Shown piece after piece: positions 22,111-32,848 of a DNA stretch of 64,000 nt. This DNA comes from Rhynchopus euleeides. Taxonomy: Eukaryota; Euglenozoa; Diplonemea; Diplonemida; Diplonemidae. The stretch spans positions 1,364,001 to 1,428,000 of the forward strand of contig OY723324.1 of the NCBI GenBank assembly GCA_963210315.1, in the 5' to 3' direction. Positions within the stretch are counted from its first letter, which is position 1; the number at the start of each line of letters is the position of its first letter. The notes below the pieces were generated by a model. That model was not told where the DNA came from, did not search any database, and saw nothing but the letters and a program-made list of their open reading frames with translations. The position numbers and the translations under genes were made by a program.

Positions 22111-22112
22111 CC

Positions 22113-23129
22113 ACTGCTTTCCACCGCCACCCCCCCCCCCTCCCCCCCTACCCAAACTTAGAACCGCACGGCTGCATGCGTGAGGCTGTCTGCCCAAAAA
22201 TGGGATTGCTTGCATGTGACGTGAAAACCACAGGTTGCATTCTCCATGAAAGCTGACAAAGGTGCCTTGCAAAAAAATCATGTGCGCCCCGTGTGTATTT
22301 AGACACGCCCGGGGGGTGTGTGGAGGGCAGTCGCCTGGGAGGGAGCAAAAATGTGCGGGTGTTTCGAACCCTGCAGCACATGTGACTTCAGGCCCCCCCC
22401 CCTCCTCCCCCCCCACACTCCACCCCCACCCCCCAACCTCAACCTGCGTTGCTACTGCTGTGTGGCACCCCGTTTTGATGGTTTGCTTCAATACGGCCCG
22501 CACTGCTTCATGCCGTTCCATCAGGACTGTGGTGCCTGAGGGACCTCATCTTCGCCTTGGGGTATTTTGCCTTCACTTTTCCACCTTTGCCCGCAAAGGG
22601 TGGCAAAGGCCTACAAATCGTCCCCACGTGGCTCACCTTGCCCCCCGCATCGCGTGCCTCCACCAAGCTAGCAGACTATGTCGCGCCCTGCCGATAAGGC
22701 TCGTTCCTTGCTGAGGGTACGTGCGTGCTGCAGCAGAGGTGGGGTTGAGTGTTGATGGTTGTGTCCGGCAGAGGAGGACAAGCTGTGTGGGAGGTGGGAG
22801 GGGCAGTTCCCTGGGGTGTGCCGGGGGTCTGGCGAGGCTGGGCGGAGGTGTGTTGCCACAGGAGGGCTAAAAGAAAGTGTGTTTAGAGCAAGACAGAAGG
22901 GGGGAAGCCGGGTCGGGGGGAAACAATTGAAAAATCTGGCTGGGGAGGCCTCAGTCAGAGTGTGGCTTGCACGACTCGGCAAGAGCTTCAGGTCTGCGAA
23001 TGCAGGGCGAGGTGGAGGAGCACGTGTGGCACGTTGACTCCACGGTTTTTTGGAATTGCGCCCAGTTGTGTGTCCGTGCCTTCATGGCTTGTGTTTTGGA
23101 CGAACTGCACCCCACCAGACACATCATTA
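22113..23129. other. Intergenic
   Basis: C-rich and G-rich tracts (22130-22147, 22387-22430), no supported gene. Probably 5' flank of the astacin gene. Confidence 0.45.
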
Positions 23130-23150
23130 TCACACACACCCCCTCGGCAG
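23130..23150 (+). promoter_or_regulatory. Predicted trans-splice acceptor
   Basis: CACACACCCCCTCGGCAG lies 91 nt before the ATG at 23242; a second AG (AAAAGACAG) follows within the leader. Confidence 0.45.
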
Positions 23151-23241
23151 GTAGCAGCTGTCAAAAGACAGGCGGCACAGCACCCCACCCGCTCCATACC
23201 GCCCCACCCGGCGGCGTCGTTTGACGCACCACACCGAACAT

Positions 23242-26200
23242 ATGGCGCGGGCACATAGGACAGGGCAGCCGCGGCGGCACAACGGCATCACCCTCGCGGT
23301 AGCTGTGGTGGTGCTGGCCGTGCAGGGCTGTGCGGCAGAGCATGTGCTCGTGGAGGGGGACATGTGGGTGGAGCGGGACGGGCGTGAGGGGGAGGCGCTG
23401 GCAACGTCGCCGCTGGTGCGGCGGTCGCAGCTGTTCCCGCAGGGGCGGGTGCACTACTTCATCGACACGGAGGTGACGGAGACGCCGCTGCGGGGCCCGC
23501 TGCTTACAAACGACACGCGGATTGCAGAGGCGATTGTGGAGTGGGAGGCGAAGACGTGCATCCGGTTCATGATGTGCACGGAGGAGGAGACGTGCACAAA
23601 GCCTTACATGCGGTTCATCTCAGGGGCGCAGTGCAGCTCGTATGTCGGGGCCGCCTCCAGCGGTGTGACGAAGGTGACGCTGTCCGGGTGCGGGCGCGGG
23701 TCGACGATACACGAGCTTGGGCACGCGCTTGGGCTGCTGCACGAACAGTCGCGGAAGGACCGGGACGAGCACGTCGTGGTGGACTACGCGCACATCAAGC
23801 CTGAGGCGGGGCCGAACATGGCGAAGATGGCGGGGACCGGGCGTGACATCGGGCCTTACGACTACGGGTCGATTATGCACTACCCCGCACGCGCCTTCAG
23901 CTCGGACGGGGAGTACACCATCATTGCGCCGGTGAAGATTGGGCAACGCAGGGCGCTGAGCACGGGGGACGCGGCGGCAATCAATTTCATGTACGGCGGG
24001 TGCGTGGCACGGCTGCCGCAGCCGCTGTGCATGGGGTCGGTGCTGACGAACGAGACGCACGTGATCCCGCACTCACGGTCGTGGGACATGGACTTCAACG
24101 CGGTGTACAGCCCCCCGGAGACGATGTCCGTGTCGTACGGGGCGAGGCCGTCTCCGGGTGGGCCCGTCACGACGAGTGTGGCGGCGGGGGCGAGCATCGG
24201 GGACATGGGGTTCACGACGCTGCGCTTCACCCCGACGGCAGCGGATGCTGGGAAGACGTACGTGCTGAGCGCCACCTTCACCGGGTCGGACGGGGCGGCG
24301 GCGACGTGCTCGGTGTCGGTGCACGTGGCGCGCGCGGAGGCGGTGTGCTTCGGGATCGGGGGCGACGACGCGCGCGTGTGCAGCGGGCACGGGGTGTGCG
24401 TCGGTGGGCTGCAGAGTCCGTGTGTGTGCGACCTGGGGTACGGCGGGGTGGACTGCAGCGCACAGGCGGGGTGTGTGGCCAACCAGGCGACCGACTTCGA
24501 CGACGGGGACGTGGGGGCGTGGTCCACGGGGGTGGTGGACAGCTCCTTCCACGCCGAGGGCGGGGGCAGCATGCGCGTCGGGGTCCCGGGGAACGGGCGG
24601 CAGTACTCTGCATCTCTGGGGATGCCGGCGATTGCGCCGACGAAGGTGACCTTCTACATGGCAGGGCTGGCGGGGTCCCAGCGCGTGAGGCTGTTTTCCG
24701 GAAAGACAGAGTGCACAAGTGTGATACGCAACGCGCATGGCGTGTTCCAGGTGCAGAACAACGAGCTGGCTGACGAGGGGGTGCTGCAGGCCCGCCAATT
24801 CTACTTCGTGGAGATGCGGCTGGACTGGGCTGGGCGCAAGGTGTCGGTGCTGCTGGACGGGAAGCTGGTTGCGGAGAGTGTGAAGATGCACAGGGAGTGC
24901 TTTGCTGGGATGAACCTTGTCACCTTCGACGGGAACGGGGGGTGGGTCGACGAGTTCCAGGCGTGGTGCACACACTTTGTCGCGATGGCGGGCCCGCTGG
25001 CAGACGGGGTGACCGCCGCACAGCTGCGGGGGACGACGGAGAGCCACCAGCAGCAGCAGGCTCTGGTGCTGACGGTTGCGGGGGCCACGGGCACGTGGGT
25101 CAACACGCGTGCGAACAAGCGGCGCGTGATCGAGGCGCTGGTGGCCGACCTGCCGTCGGCGCAAGGGTGGAACGCACACCGCGAGGCGATGCTGCCACTG
25201 GCACAGGCGGACACGCTTGTGACGATTGAGGGGCACGTGCTGACGGTGGGCCCGCTGCGGGCGGCACCAGCCCTGGCGCCCACCGTGGACGAGATGGTGT
25301 TGGTGCGGCTTGCGGGGTCTATGTTCAAGAGCGGCCATCTGCCGGACACGGCCGGGGCGGCGCTGCGCTTCCGGCTGGCGGGGTCGTGCCCGCAGAGCAT
25401 GACGTGGAGCTTCGAGAGCAGCAGCGACATCCCTGCCGACCTAGCATCGCGGGCCGCCATCACGACGCGCACGGTGCACGAGGGGCGCGGGGCGCTGCAG
25501 TTCACGTCTGCCTACGCCTTCGGCACGTTCCAGCCCGTGGGGGTGGCGCTGCAGGCTGCTGCCGTCTCCATGGCGGTGCGCCTGGCGGACACTCAGTACG
25601 GGCGCATGTCGGTGTCGCTAGTCGACGAGTCGGGCAACTCGGTGAACCTGCAGTACGGGTACCTGCACCGGCTGGGCTTCCGCACCACTGACACCGCAGC
25701 CCCCAGCGGCTACACCTACGAGTACGTGACCCCGGTGGTGGCAGACCGCTTCCAGGTGATCAGCGTGGCGTTCGACTGGCAGGCACACACCTTCAGCATC
25801 AGCCTGGACGGGGCGGCTGTCCTGGCAAGCGCGCCGCTCCCGGGGAAGTTTTCATCTGTAGCGAAGGTCACAGTGTACTCGTCGCGCGTGCCGGCGTACC
25901 TTGACTCGCTGTCACTGCAGTGCGCGGACCCGCTGCCGCTGTTTGCTGTCGAGGGGTGTGGTGCGGCAGCACGCATGGCGGTGCACCCCGGGACGGACGC
26001 GCACGGGCTAGGCGCACAGGACCGAGTGGCGGTTGTGCCTGCCTCGGTGGGTGGCTGTGCGGCGGCGGAGGAGCAGTGTGCTGCACTGTCTGCGTGCTCG
26101 TGGGAATCAGGGTCGCTGTCGTCTGAGCTGGGGCGGGTCCACTGGGTCATGGGGTCGCAGGCGCGACTGCAGGCCGGAGAGCAGTACCGCGTGTGCTACT

Positions 26201-28454
26201 TCCGCAAGTCGGCGGGTCGGTACGACCTGCTGGAGGGGACGTTCAAGGGGTGCGGTGAGGGGACACCCGCACCTGCCCCTTCCACCACGGCCCCTGCAAC
26301 ACCAGCTCCGAAGACGGGAGCACCTGCCACATTGTCGCCGACGCACCGGAGACAGATGCACCTCCGACCCCGGCACCCAAGACAGATGCACCTGCCACAC
26401 CTTCGCCGGAGACAGACGCACCCCTTACCGCTGCACCTCGGACTCCGGCACCTAAGACATCCGCGCCTCGCACACCGGCCCCGAGCACACACGCACCCCC
26501 GACCACTTCACCTGCCACGCCCGCACCTCGTACCCCGGCACCTGTGACAGGTGCGCCCCCAACATCCGCGCCTCGCACATCAGCCCCGAGCACAGATGCG
26601 CCTGATGCTGTTCTGAAGACGACGCCGGCAACTGGGACCCCGGTGCCGAAGACAGACGCACCCCCTACCGCTGTACCTCCCACGCCCGCACCTCGGACTC
26701 CGGCACCTGAGACAGGCGCACACGCAACATCCGCGCCTCGCACACCGACCCCGGCACCCAAGACAGATGCGGCTGCCACTCCGGCGCCAGCGACACCCGC
26801 ACCCGAGACAGGCGCACCCCCGACCGCCTTATCTGCCACTCCGGCACCTCGTACCCCGGCACCTGTGACAGGTGCGCCCCCAACATCCGCGCCTCGCGCA
26901 TCATCAGCCCCAGACGAGAGTACAGATGCGCCTGATGCTGTTCTGACGACGACGCCGGCAACTGGGACCCCGGTGCCGAAGACAGACGCACCCCGGACCG
27001 CTGCACCTGCCACGCCTGTCCCTCGCACACCGACACCCGAGACAGGCCTGCCTGCACCTCGGCCGTGGCCACCTCAGACAGATGCACCTGACACACCTTC
27101 GTCTCCGATGCCTTCGCCCGAGACTGGCGCACCCCGGATGCCTGCACCTGCCACACCGGCACCTAAGACAGGCACCCCTGCCACATCCGTGCCTCACACA
27201 CCAGTCCCGAGCACAGACGCACCTGCCACTGCATCGGCGACCCCTGCATCTCGGGCCCCGGTGCTTAAGACAGACGCACCTGTTCCCCAGACCGATGCAC
27301 CGGCAAGGCCTCGGACGCTGGCGCCCCCGACAGACGCACCTGACACTGTCCGCACAGCAGATCCTGCGGCCGGCACCCAGGCACCTCGGACGGACGCACC
27401 TATCACACCTGCCGCATCCCCGACGCCTTCCACGGTCGCACCTCGGACTCCGGCACCTGTGACAGGTGGGCCTGCCACATCTGCGCCTCGCACACCGGCC
27501 CCGAGCACAGACACGCCTGGTGCTGTTCTGACGACGACGCCGCCCACGAGGACCCCGGCACCTCAGACAGACACACCGGTGACCCCTGCGCCGAACACGA
27601 CACTGGAACCGGTGACAGCTGCCCCCAGTACACCTGCACCTGCAACAGCCGCTCCTCCGACACCTCCCCGCGCCTGCACTGAGGACGACACCTGCCGTGT
27701 GTTCAGTGACGCCACTGCCACCTGCACCTCCACTCAGCACTGTGCCTGCGGGACCCACTCAGGCGCCCTCTGCGAGATCCCTGTTGCCGCCTCTGCACCT
27801 ACTGACGTGCAGATGAGTGTCATCGTCACACTGTGGGTGCCCTGCGATCGTGCCGGCTTGCAGGCCCTGCTGGACACCCTGCATGCTGCGGCCACTGCAC
27901 GTGGGGCAGAGGCTGTGTCTGTCGGTGCCTCCTGCGGCACCCTGTCCGTCGCCGTGTCCGGCGTGGTGCCTGGGGCAACGATCGCCGCAACAGTCGATGC
28001 GCTCGCCGAGGCGCTCGGTTCGGCTGCTGTGGCACACCCCACCCTAACAGATGTTGCGTTTGCCTCGCAGCTCGACCCGTTTGTCCAAACCGCACAGACA
28101 AGCGGCAGGAGCGCAACCACAGTGTGCACGCAGGATGCACACACCACAGCGCAGACGTATGACGGGCGCTGTCTGGTGCTCGCCTGCAACGACGACTTTG
28201 CCCTGAGCGTTGACACACGCAGCGGGAAGGACTACCACACATGCATCCCTGTGGACACGCCTGCCCCGCACGCAGGGGGTGATGTCCTGAATGTTGGTGT
28301 TATCGCAGGCCTTGTGGTGGGCGGTGTCGTTGCTGTGGCTCTGTTGGCCACCTTGCTGGTGTGCTGGGTGCGACGTACCGCATATTCAAAGCATCAGGAG
28401 GAGCAGGACCGGGACCCGTGTGCTGGGAGCGAGCCTTTTGATGCGTCTGTCTGA
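23242..28454 (+). CDS. Astacin-type metalloprotease with EGF-like, LamG-like, mucin-like and transmembrane regions (frame break near 26335)
   Basis: About 1737 aa if the frame break is ignored. The N-terminal signal segment (AVAVVVLAVQGCAA) is followed by an astacin catalytic domain with the zinc site HELGHALGLLHE (His157, His161, His167, Glu158) and the Met-turn SIMHY (210-214). An EGF-like motif lies near 365-405. Two LamG-like beta-sandwich segments span about 410-600 and 720-900. A long Thr/Pro/Ala repeat array (about 1010-1475, units like PAPKTDAPAT) looks like an O-glycosylated stalk. A Cys-rich EGF-like patch, a SEA-like segment and one transmembrane helix (VIAGLVVGGVVAVALLATLL) with a short acidic tail close the protein. 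The repeat frame shifts by -1 between about 26325 and 26345; downstream repeats continue perfectly in the new frame to 28454. An indel in sequencing or a recent mutation is likelier than an intron, since I see no GT-AG pair that fits. Predicted secreted-side, membrane-anchored protease. Confidence 0.85.
26260..27672 (+). repeat. Tandem Thr/Pro/Ala codon repeats in the astacin gene
   Basis: Imperfect repeats of roughly 12-24 bp multiples encoding PAPxTxAP and TDAPxT phrases. Longer blocks are also reiterated: the stretch encoding DAPDAVL-TTPATGTPVP occurs at about 26595-26650 and 26925-26980. Unequal exchange is expected here, and the frame break lies near its start. Confidence 0.8.
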
Positions 28455-30399
28455 CGCTGGATGTGCGCCCTGTGCCCTGCTGAAGCTGCTGCGGCCTCCC
28501 ACGTGGACCAGCTTCCTTTGTTGCTAGGCTGCCATTCTCTAGCCTCACGCCTCCCTTCTTCCCCTTCCCCTGGGCGGTGTCACAGCCACATCCCGGACCC
28601 ATTCGCCGCATCCGCGCCTCACACCGCCGACAACCGTGCCCAAGGTGGAGGACGACCTGGGCGTGGTTGTGTGGTGGAAGTACGTCGACTCTGGGCGACG
28701 AGCAGGGCCGAGCCAGAGTTGTTCGGCCTGGCCGCCGACCCGGCCGCCAAGACCAACGCCGTAGGGCCTGGGTCACGATGGCTGTGACGGCGTCATATCT
28801 TGCGTGCCACGATGCGGGCAGCGGGCTGGCCCCCCCAGCGGCAGGCCTGCCAGGCATCGCCTCCCATATAGCAAATGAGTTTGCGTGAGTGAGTGTGGTA
28901 TGGTGGAGTAGTGAGCCAGCCAATAATATTGTATTCGCATTGTGGGCAGCTTGTGAACGGAACAATTTGAATCTGCTTATACAAACCTGCGATGAGACGA
29001 AAACAAAGACTTTTGCTCCCCCAGCCTATATCCCTATCGTCTCTGCCCTTCTTTTGCCACTCGAGTTATTCCCTTATTCTTGCAACCATGTCGTGACGGC
29101 ATGGTATTATGAATGTGACTGCCAATTGAAAGATCCTGTGGTATCTGGCGGTGTTTGTTTGTTTGCTGCTTTGCCCTTCGCGCTGTGGACGATCAATGAT
29201 CAAAACCAGTGCAGCTGGCAGCTCCGTTGAGCTGCCAGCTGCCGTGGCTCCACCGGTCCAACAAGAAATCCTATTACAACAAGCCCATCCACCGAATGAG
29301 AGGACACACGCAGACGATCCCACAAAAACAGAACGCCGCTGGTTCGGCAGTTTGGGTGTGGGTGTCGCCACTGCTGTGTGTGTGGGTCTTGTCTGCCGAT
29401 CTCGTTTCTGATTCCCAGTCTGTTCCGCGTTTGTTTGTTTGCGTGCATGCGTGCTGTGTTGTTGCCGTGTTGCGTGCTGCCCTGCTGGAGAGGTTGTCTC
29501 TGCCGCCCCTGTGTGCCCCACCGGCACACGGGGGCGTGCGGGTGCGCCGTTCGGGTGTTTTGATGCGGCCCGGTGTCGGAAACCTAAAAACGGGCGGGCA
29601 GCCGTGACGGCGCGAGCATGATGAATCCTTTAGTGGGTTGGGTGCATATGGCCACAAGGTAGCAACTGCTCACCTTGGGACCCATTCCCCATTGCCAGGC
29701 TTACCTTGCCTCCCCTTCTGTGTCCCGACCCCCGTCTGGGGTCATCCAGTTCCACAAGCCACAGCCACGGCGACAGTCACGGCGTCTCTGCAGTTTGTCT
29801 GCTGCTTTGTTGCTGCATCAAACTGCCTTGCCTGAAGATCAGGAGTATATCTTCAGGGCCACATCTGCGACTGTCAGCCTGGGTGGCTGTGGTCCGGTTC
29901 ACACCTGCTGTTCCACGTCAAGGCCTCGGCACGGCGATGCACCCACACGGGTGCTATCTTCCTCCGGCCGTACGAGTGCCCTGGTTTGTTTCCACCCGTC
30001 CCACTGCATGTTCCCTCACACACTGCTGGACTCAGGGTCCAGCGTGTTCAGACGCTTCGTGATGTTGTGCCAAGCAAGTTGCGTCAAGCTCTTCTGGACG
30101 GATACACAATGCATTCCCCCCGCCCCTGCTCCCTGTATTCGGTGAAGTGCCGTCGAATGCAACCCCTTGTTACGCACACTTGTGAGCAGAAAATGTCACT
30201 CCACCACTCCACCACAGCCAAAGGGTGCTCCGCACACCACTAGCCTCCCCAATCATAGGAGTTGAGGCATTTGTGTGTGGACTTCCGTCAACGCCACAGC
30301 GTCAACGCATCACCAAACAAAATGGTAGTAGAGTGGAGTGACATTATTCATGTTCTTAATGCCTCGTCCGCTGCGACACAGCTCGCCCTTGGTTGCCCA
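28455..30399. other. Intergenic
   Basis: No supported gene over almost 2 kb. Contains a strong hairpin at 29211-29242 and a copy of the GCGTCAACGC-type motif near 30280-30310 that resembles the retrotransposon repeat core. Confidence 0.45.
29211..29242. other. Perfect hairpin, 14-bp stem
   Basis: GCAGCTGGCAGCTC and its exact complement separated by CGTT. The half-sequence GTGCAGCTGGCAGCTCA also occurs in the long dispersed repeats (for example near 49294, 51714 and 60636), so the hairpin may have arisen from repeat sequence. Confidence 0.7.
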
Positions 30400-30419
30400 T
30401 CACACCTCACCACACGCAG
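30400..30419 (+). promoter_or_regulatory. Predicted trans-splice acceptor
   Basis: CACACCTCACCACACGCAG, 14 nt before the ATG at 30434. Confidence 0.55.
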
Positions 30420-30433
30420 GTCAGAGAGCGGAG

Positions 30434-32848
30434 ATGCAGGCACACGCCAGCAGTGCGGGGAAGGGTTCCTCACCGAAAGGTGCACACAAAGGTGGGTCTC
30501 GTGGCGGCAAAGGTAAAGGGCACAAGAAAGGTGGTGGCAAAGCTGGGAAGGGCAACAAGGGTGGGCCGCAGCGCGGAGAGCACACCCTCACGTACACTGT
30601 CGGTGGTGCTGCCACGCTGCAGAGCATGCAGGCAGCGTCCAGGGGCTACTTCGGGTTTGAGCAGGAGCTGCGGGTGCTGGGGGAACTGTTCGCCGAGCAC
30701 AGCACGGGGGTGTACACCGTGCACACAGAAGATGCCGAGAGGCACAAAGCTGCAGAGCGGATCCTGCAGGCGGCTGAGAAGAGTGCGCGGCACCGCATGA
30801 TGCAAGCCGTGCTGGAGCTGCCTGTGGGCACCAGTGAGCGTGTGCGCATGGTCGTGGGTGACGGGCTTGCAGTGGAGCGCATCCTGTGGGACACGAAGGA
30901 CAGCTGCATTGTGAACATCAAGTGGCGTGCGACGCAGCCGCAGCACGCCCTTCCGTTTGTGGCGTGTAAGGACAGCATGCGTGTGACCACAGCACTGCGG
31001 CTTCTTGTGGGGCAGGAGGAGGCTGCGATCGAGAAACGCAACAAGGGTGTGCTGGACCGTCTCGAGACACCGCTGCAGAAGGCGCAGTACGTGTGCCTGG
31101 CGTGGCTGGCGTCTGAGCCAGACAGTGCACGCCGCCTGGTGCGCATTGACATGCACGAGATGCGCGTCGTTGCGTCTGCTGTGCAGGCGCTGCTGGTGTC
31201 ACCGCCACAGGCACTGCTCCCCACTACCCCATTCTCCGTCAAGCAGGGCGAGGTCACAGACTTTACGTTCGTGGGCCCCAGTGCGCAGGTGCCTGTGTTG
31301 CGCACCACATGTGGTGCTGTGGTGGACGGGCATCTCGTCCTGCCCATCGGTGCCAAAGTGTCAGGCAGCACAGTGGTTGCACCACAGCATCCCAGCCATC
31401 ATCTGGACTCCACTCACATCAGCACAGCGTACGGCATGATCAGTCTGCTTCAGAGTCAGGGCGCGCACCATGCCAAGCTCAACAGGCACCACGCAACTGG
31501 CGAGATTGTCGGCCAGACGATGTTTGAGTCGTGCGAATCTGCAAACAAGTTCTTCCGCCGGGAGACGAAGCTGCAGGGTGTGAAGGTGCAGAAGAGCAAA
31601 GTGCCTTTCGATGACGGCACCACACGCATTGCCCTGAAGACAGCCCTGCAGCAGCTGCGCAGGGTTGCGCCGTACTTCAAGGAGCGCCTTGCTGCTCTGT
31701 CTGGGGGTGCGGGGGTGTACCACGGGCTTGCGCTGTCGCTGCGCTCTGTGATCGGGCAGTACGAGATTCTGATCACAGGAGGCACACCTGCACAGAGGCA
31801 GGCCTGCAGTGACGACCTCTCGAAGCTTGTCGACGGTGTGGAGATCAAGCCGTGCTACAACGATGCAGACTGCCTTGTGACTGACGAGGGTGCGGCCATG
31901 CGCATGCGCAGCAAGAAGGCACACAAGGTTGAGGACGAGTTGGTGGCAAGCGGCAAGCAGTGCTACGTCAGGACGGTGGGGTGGGGCACGGACACAACCC
32001 TGAACATTGTCGGGAGGGGGCAGGACGAGGTGGCGCAGCGGCTGCGTGTTATCATCGACGATGAGGATGTTGAGGTGATGCACAGACACCATTGCGCTGA
32101 GGGGACTGGGCGCGACTGCCTCCAGGCGGCGAAGCAGACATGCCCGAAGTCCTACAAGTTCCCAACCAATGATGTCGTATCCTTGGTGGGCAACTCGCGT
32201 TCTGTGCAAGCAGCTCTGCGGTCCATCCGCACAACGGAGGACTACGTGAGTTGCAGCCTCCAGATGTGTGCGACTGACGAGCCTGCTGTGTGGTGCCTGC
32301 AGAAGTGCGGGCATTCAATGTGCAAGGGTTGTGCTGTCGGCCTCATCGAGAACGCCATCAACAACCACGACTTCCCACTCCAGTGCCCTGAGTGCAGGGA
32401 GACGCTGCGTGTGTGTGACGCGAACAAGCTGCTTGAGTACGCACAGCGGAAACCGAAGGCTGACCCGGGCCTCCGCCTGATCCTCCTGGATGCGTTCCTC
32501 AAGAAGCACCCCGACCAGGCACGTGCCTGCACCGCCACCGCCGACTGCCCAGGCATCATGCCTGTCGGGGCCGCCTCCGCCAGGTGCTCGGAGTGCAACG
32601 AGGCAGGTCACGACGACAACCCCGATGACGCCACAGCCCTGACACTGGCAGGATATCGGCAGTGCCCCAAGTGCCGGATGCCGCTGGAAAAGTTGGACGG
32701 CTGCAACGCAATGAAGTGTCCTTGCGGCGCTGCCTTCTGCTGGCTGTGTATGGAGTACTGCGGCAGTGATGCGCACGGCCACTTCGGTATTACCGGGACT
32801 CCGTGTTACGGCAAGTTGTTTGCAGGTGTGTATGATGACGAGGCCTAG
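30434..32848 (+). CDS. RBR-like RING-type E3 ubiquitin ligase
   Basis: An 804-aa single-exon protein. Residues 1-50 are a Gly/Lys-rich basic tail. Residues about 55-590 are alpha/beta segments, possibly KH-like or other RNA-binding folds (weak), without a recognised family. The C-terminus carries an RBR module. RING1 (607-655) has CSLQMC, CGHSMCKGC and CPEC. An in-between segment has only some of the expected Cys/His (CTATADCPG, CSECNEAGH). RING2 (from 744) reads CPKCRMPLEKLDGCNAMKC with CGAAFCWLC. Cys757 in GCNAMKC corresponds to the catalytic cysteine of HHARI/Parkin-type enzymes, so a HECT-like ubiquitin thioester mechanism is expected. The weak IBR is unusual. The ATG follows an acceptor-like AG by 14 nt; the frame is open upstream to about 30338 but without coding character. 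Confidence 0.85.
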   Translation: MQAHASSAGKGSSPKGAHKGGSRGGKGKGHKKGGGKAGKGNKGGPQRGEHTLTYTVGGAATLQSMQAASRGYFGFEQELRVLGELFAEHSTGVYTVHTEDAERHKAAERILQAAEKSARHRMMQAVLELPVGTSERVRMVVGDGLAVERILWDTKDSCIVNIKWRATQPQHALPFVACKDSMRVTTALRLLVGQEEAAIEKRNKGVLDRLETPLQKAQYVCLAWLASEPDSARRLVRIDMHEMRVVASAVQALLVSPPQALLPTTPFSVKQGEVTDFTFVGPSAQVPVLRTTCGAVVDGHLVLPIGAKVSGSTVVAPQHPSHHLDSTHISTAYGMISLLQSQGAHHAKLNRHHATGEIVGQTMFESCESANKFFRRETKLQGVKVQKSKVPFDDGTTRIALKTALQQLRRVAPYFKERLAALSGGAGVYHGLALSLRSVIGQYEILITGGTPAQRQACSDDLSKLVDGVEIKPCYNDADCLVTDEGAAMRMRSKKAHKVEDELVASGKQCYVRTVGWGTDTTLNIVGRGQDEVAQRLRVIIDDEDVEVMHRHHCAEGTGRDCLQAAKQTCPKSYKFPTNDVVSLVGNSRSVQAALRSIRTTEDYVSCSLQMCATDEPAVWCLQKCGHSMCKGCAVGLIENAINNHDFPLQCPECRETLRVCDANKLLEYAQRKPKADPGLRLILLDAFLKKHPDQARACTATADCPGIMPVGAASARCSECNEAGHDDNPDDATALTLAGYRQCPKCRMPLEKLDGCNAMKCPCGAAFCWLCMEYCGSDAHGHFGITGTPCYGKLFAGVYDDEA

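Larger units (their letters stand above)
19221..22112. mobile_element. Inverted-repeat DNA element with broken antisense protein gene (family member 1)
   Basis: A 2.89-kb element (19223-22110) with ends CACCACGGACTAGTCG in inverted orientation. Long terminal inverted repeats extend inward to about 19447 and 21806; the right arm is longer because of extra copies of an ACGGGTG/CGACGGG subterminal repeat. The dinucleotide CC flanks both ends, compatible with a 2-bp target duplication. The interior encodes one antisense protein now split by frameshifts, homologous to the protein inside the 60.85-kb element. No DDE or tyrosine-recombinase signature is obvious to me. I regard it as an unclassified cut-and-paste-like element. 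Confidence 0.75.

Noticed and set aside
22340-22380. TTCGAACCC-like motif considered as a tRNA B box (also near 34045 and 49010)
   Set aside because: No matching A box, acceptor stem or anticodon arm could be folded at the right spacing.
26243-27758. Long antisense frames rich in GAGV or CRCR repeats over the mucin array
   Set aside because: Reflections of the Thr/Pro/Ala codon repeat; sense frame continuity with the protease and membrane anchor decides the strand.
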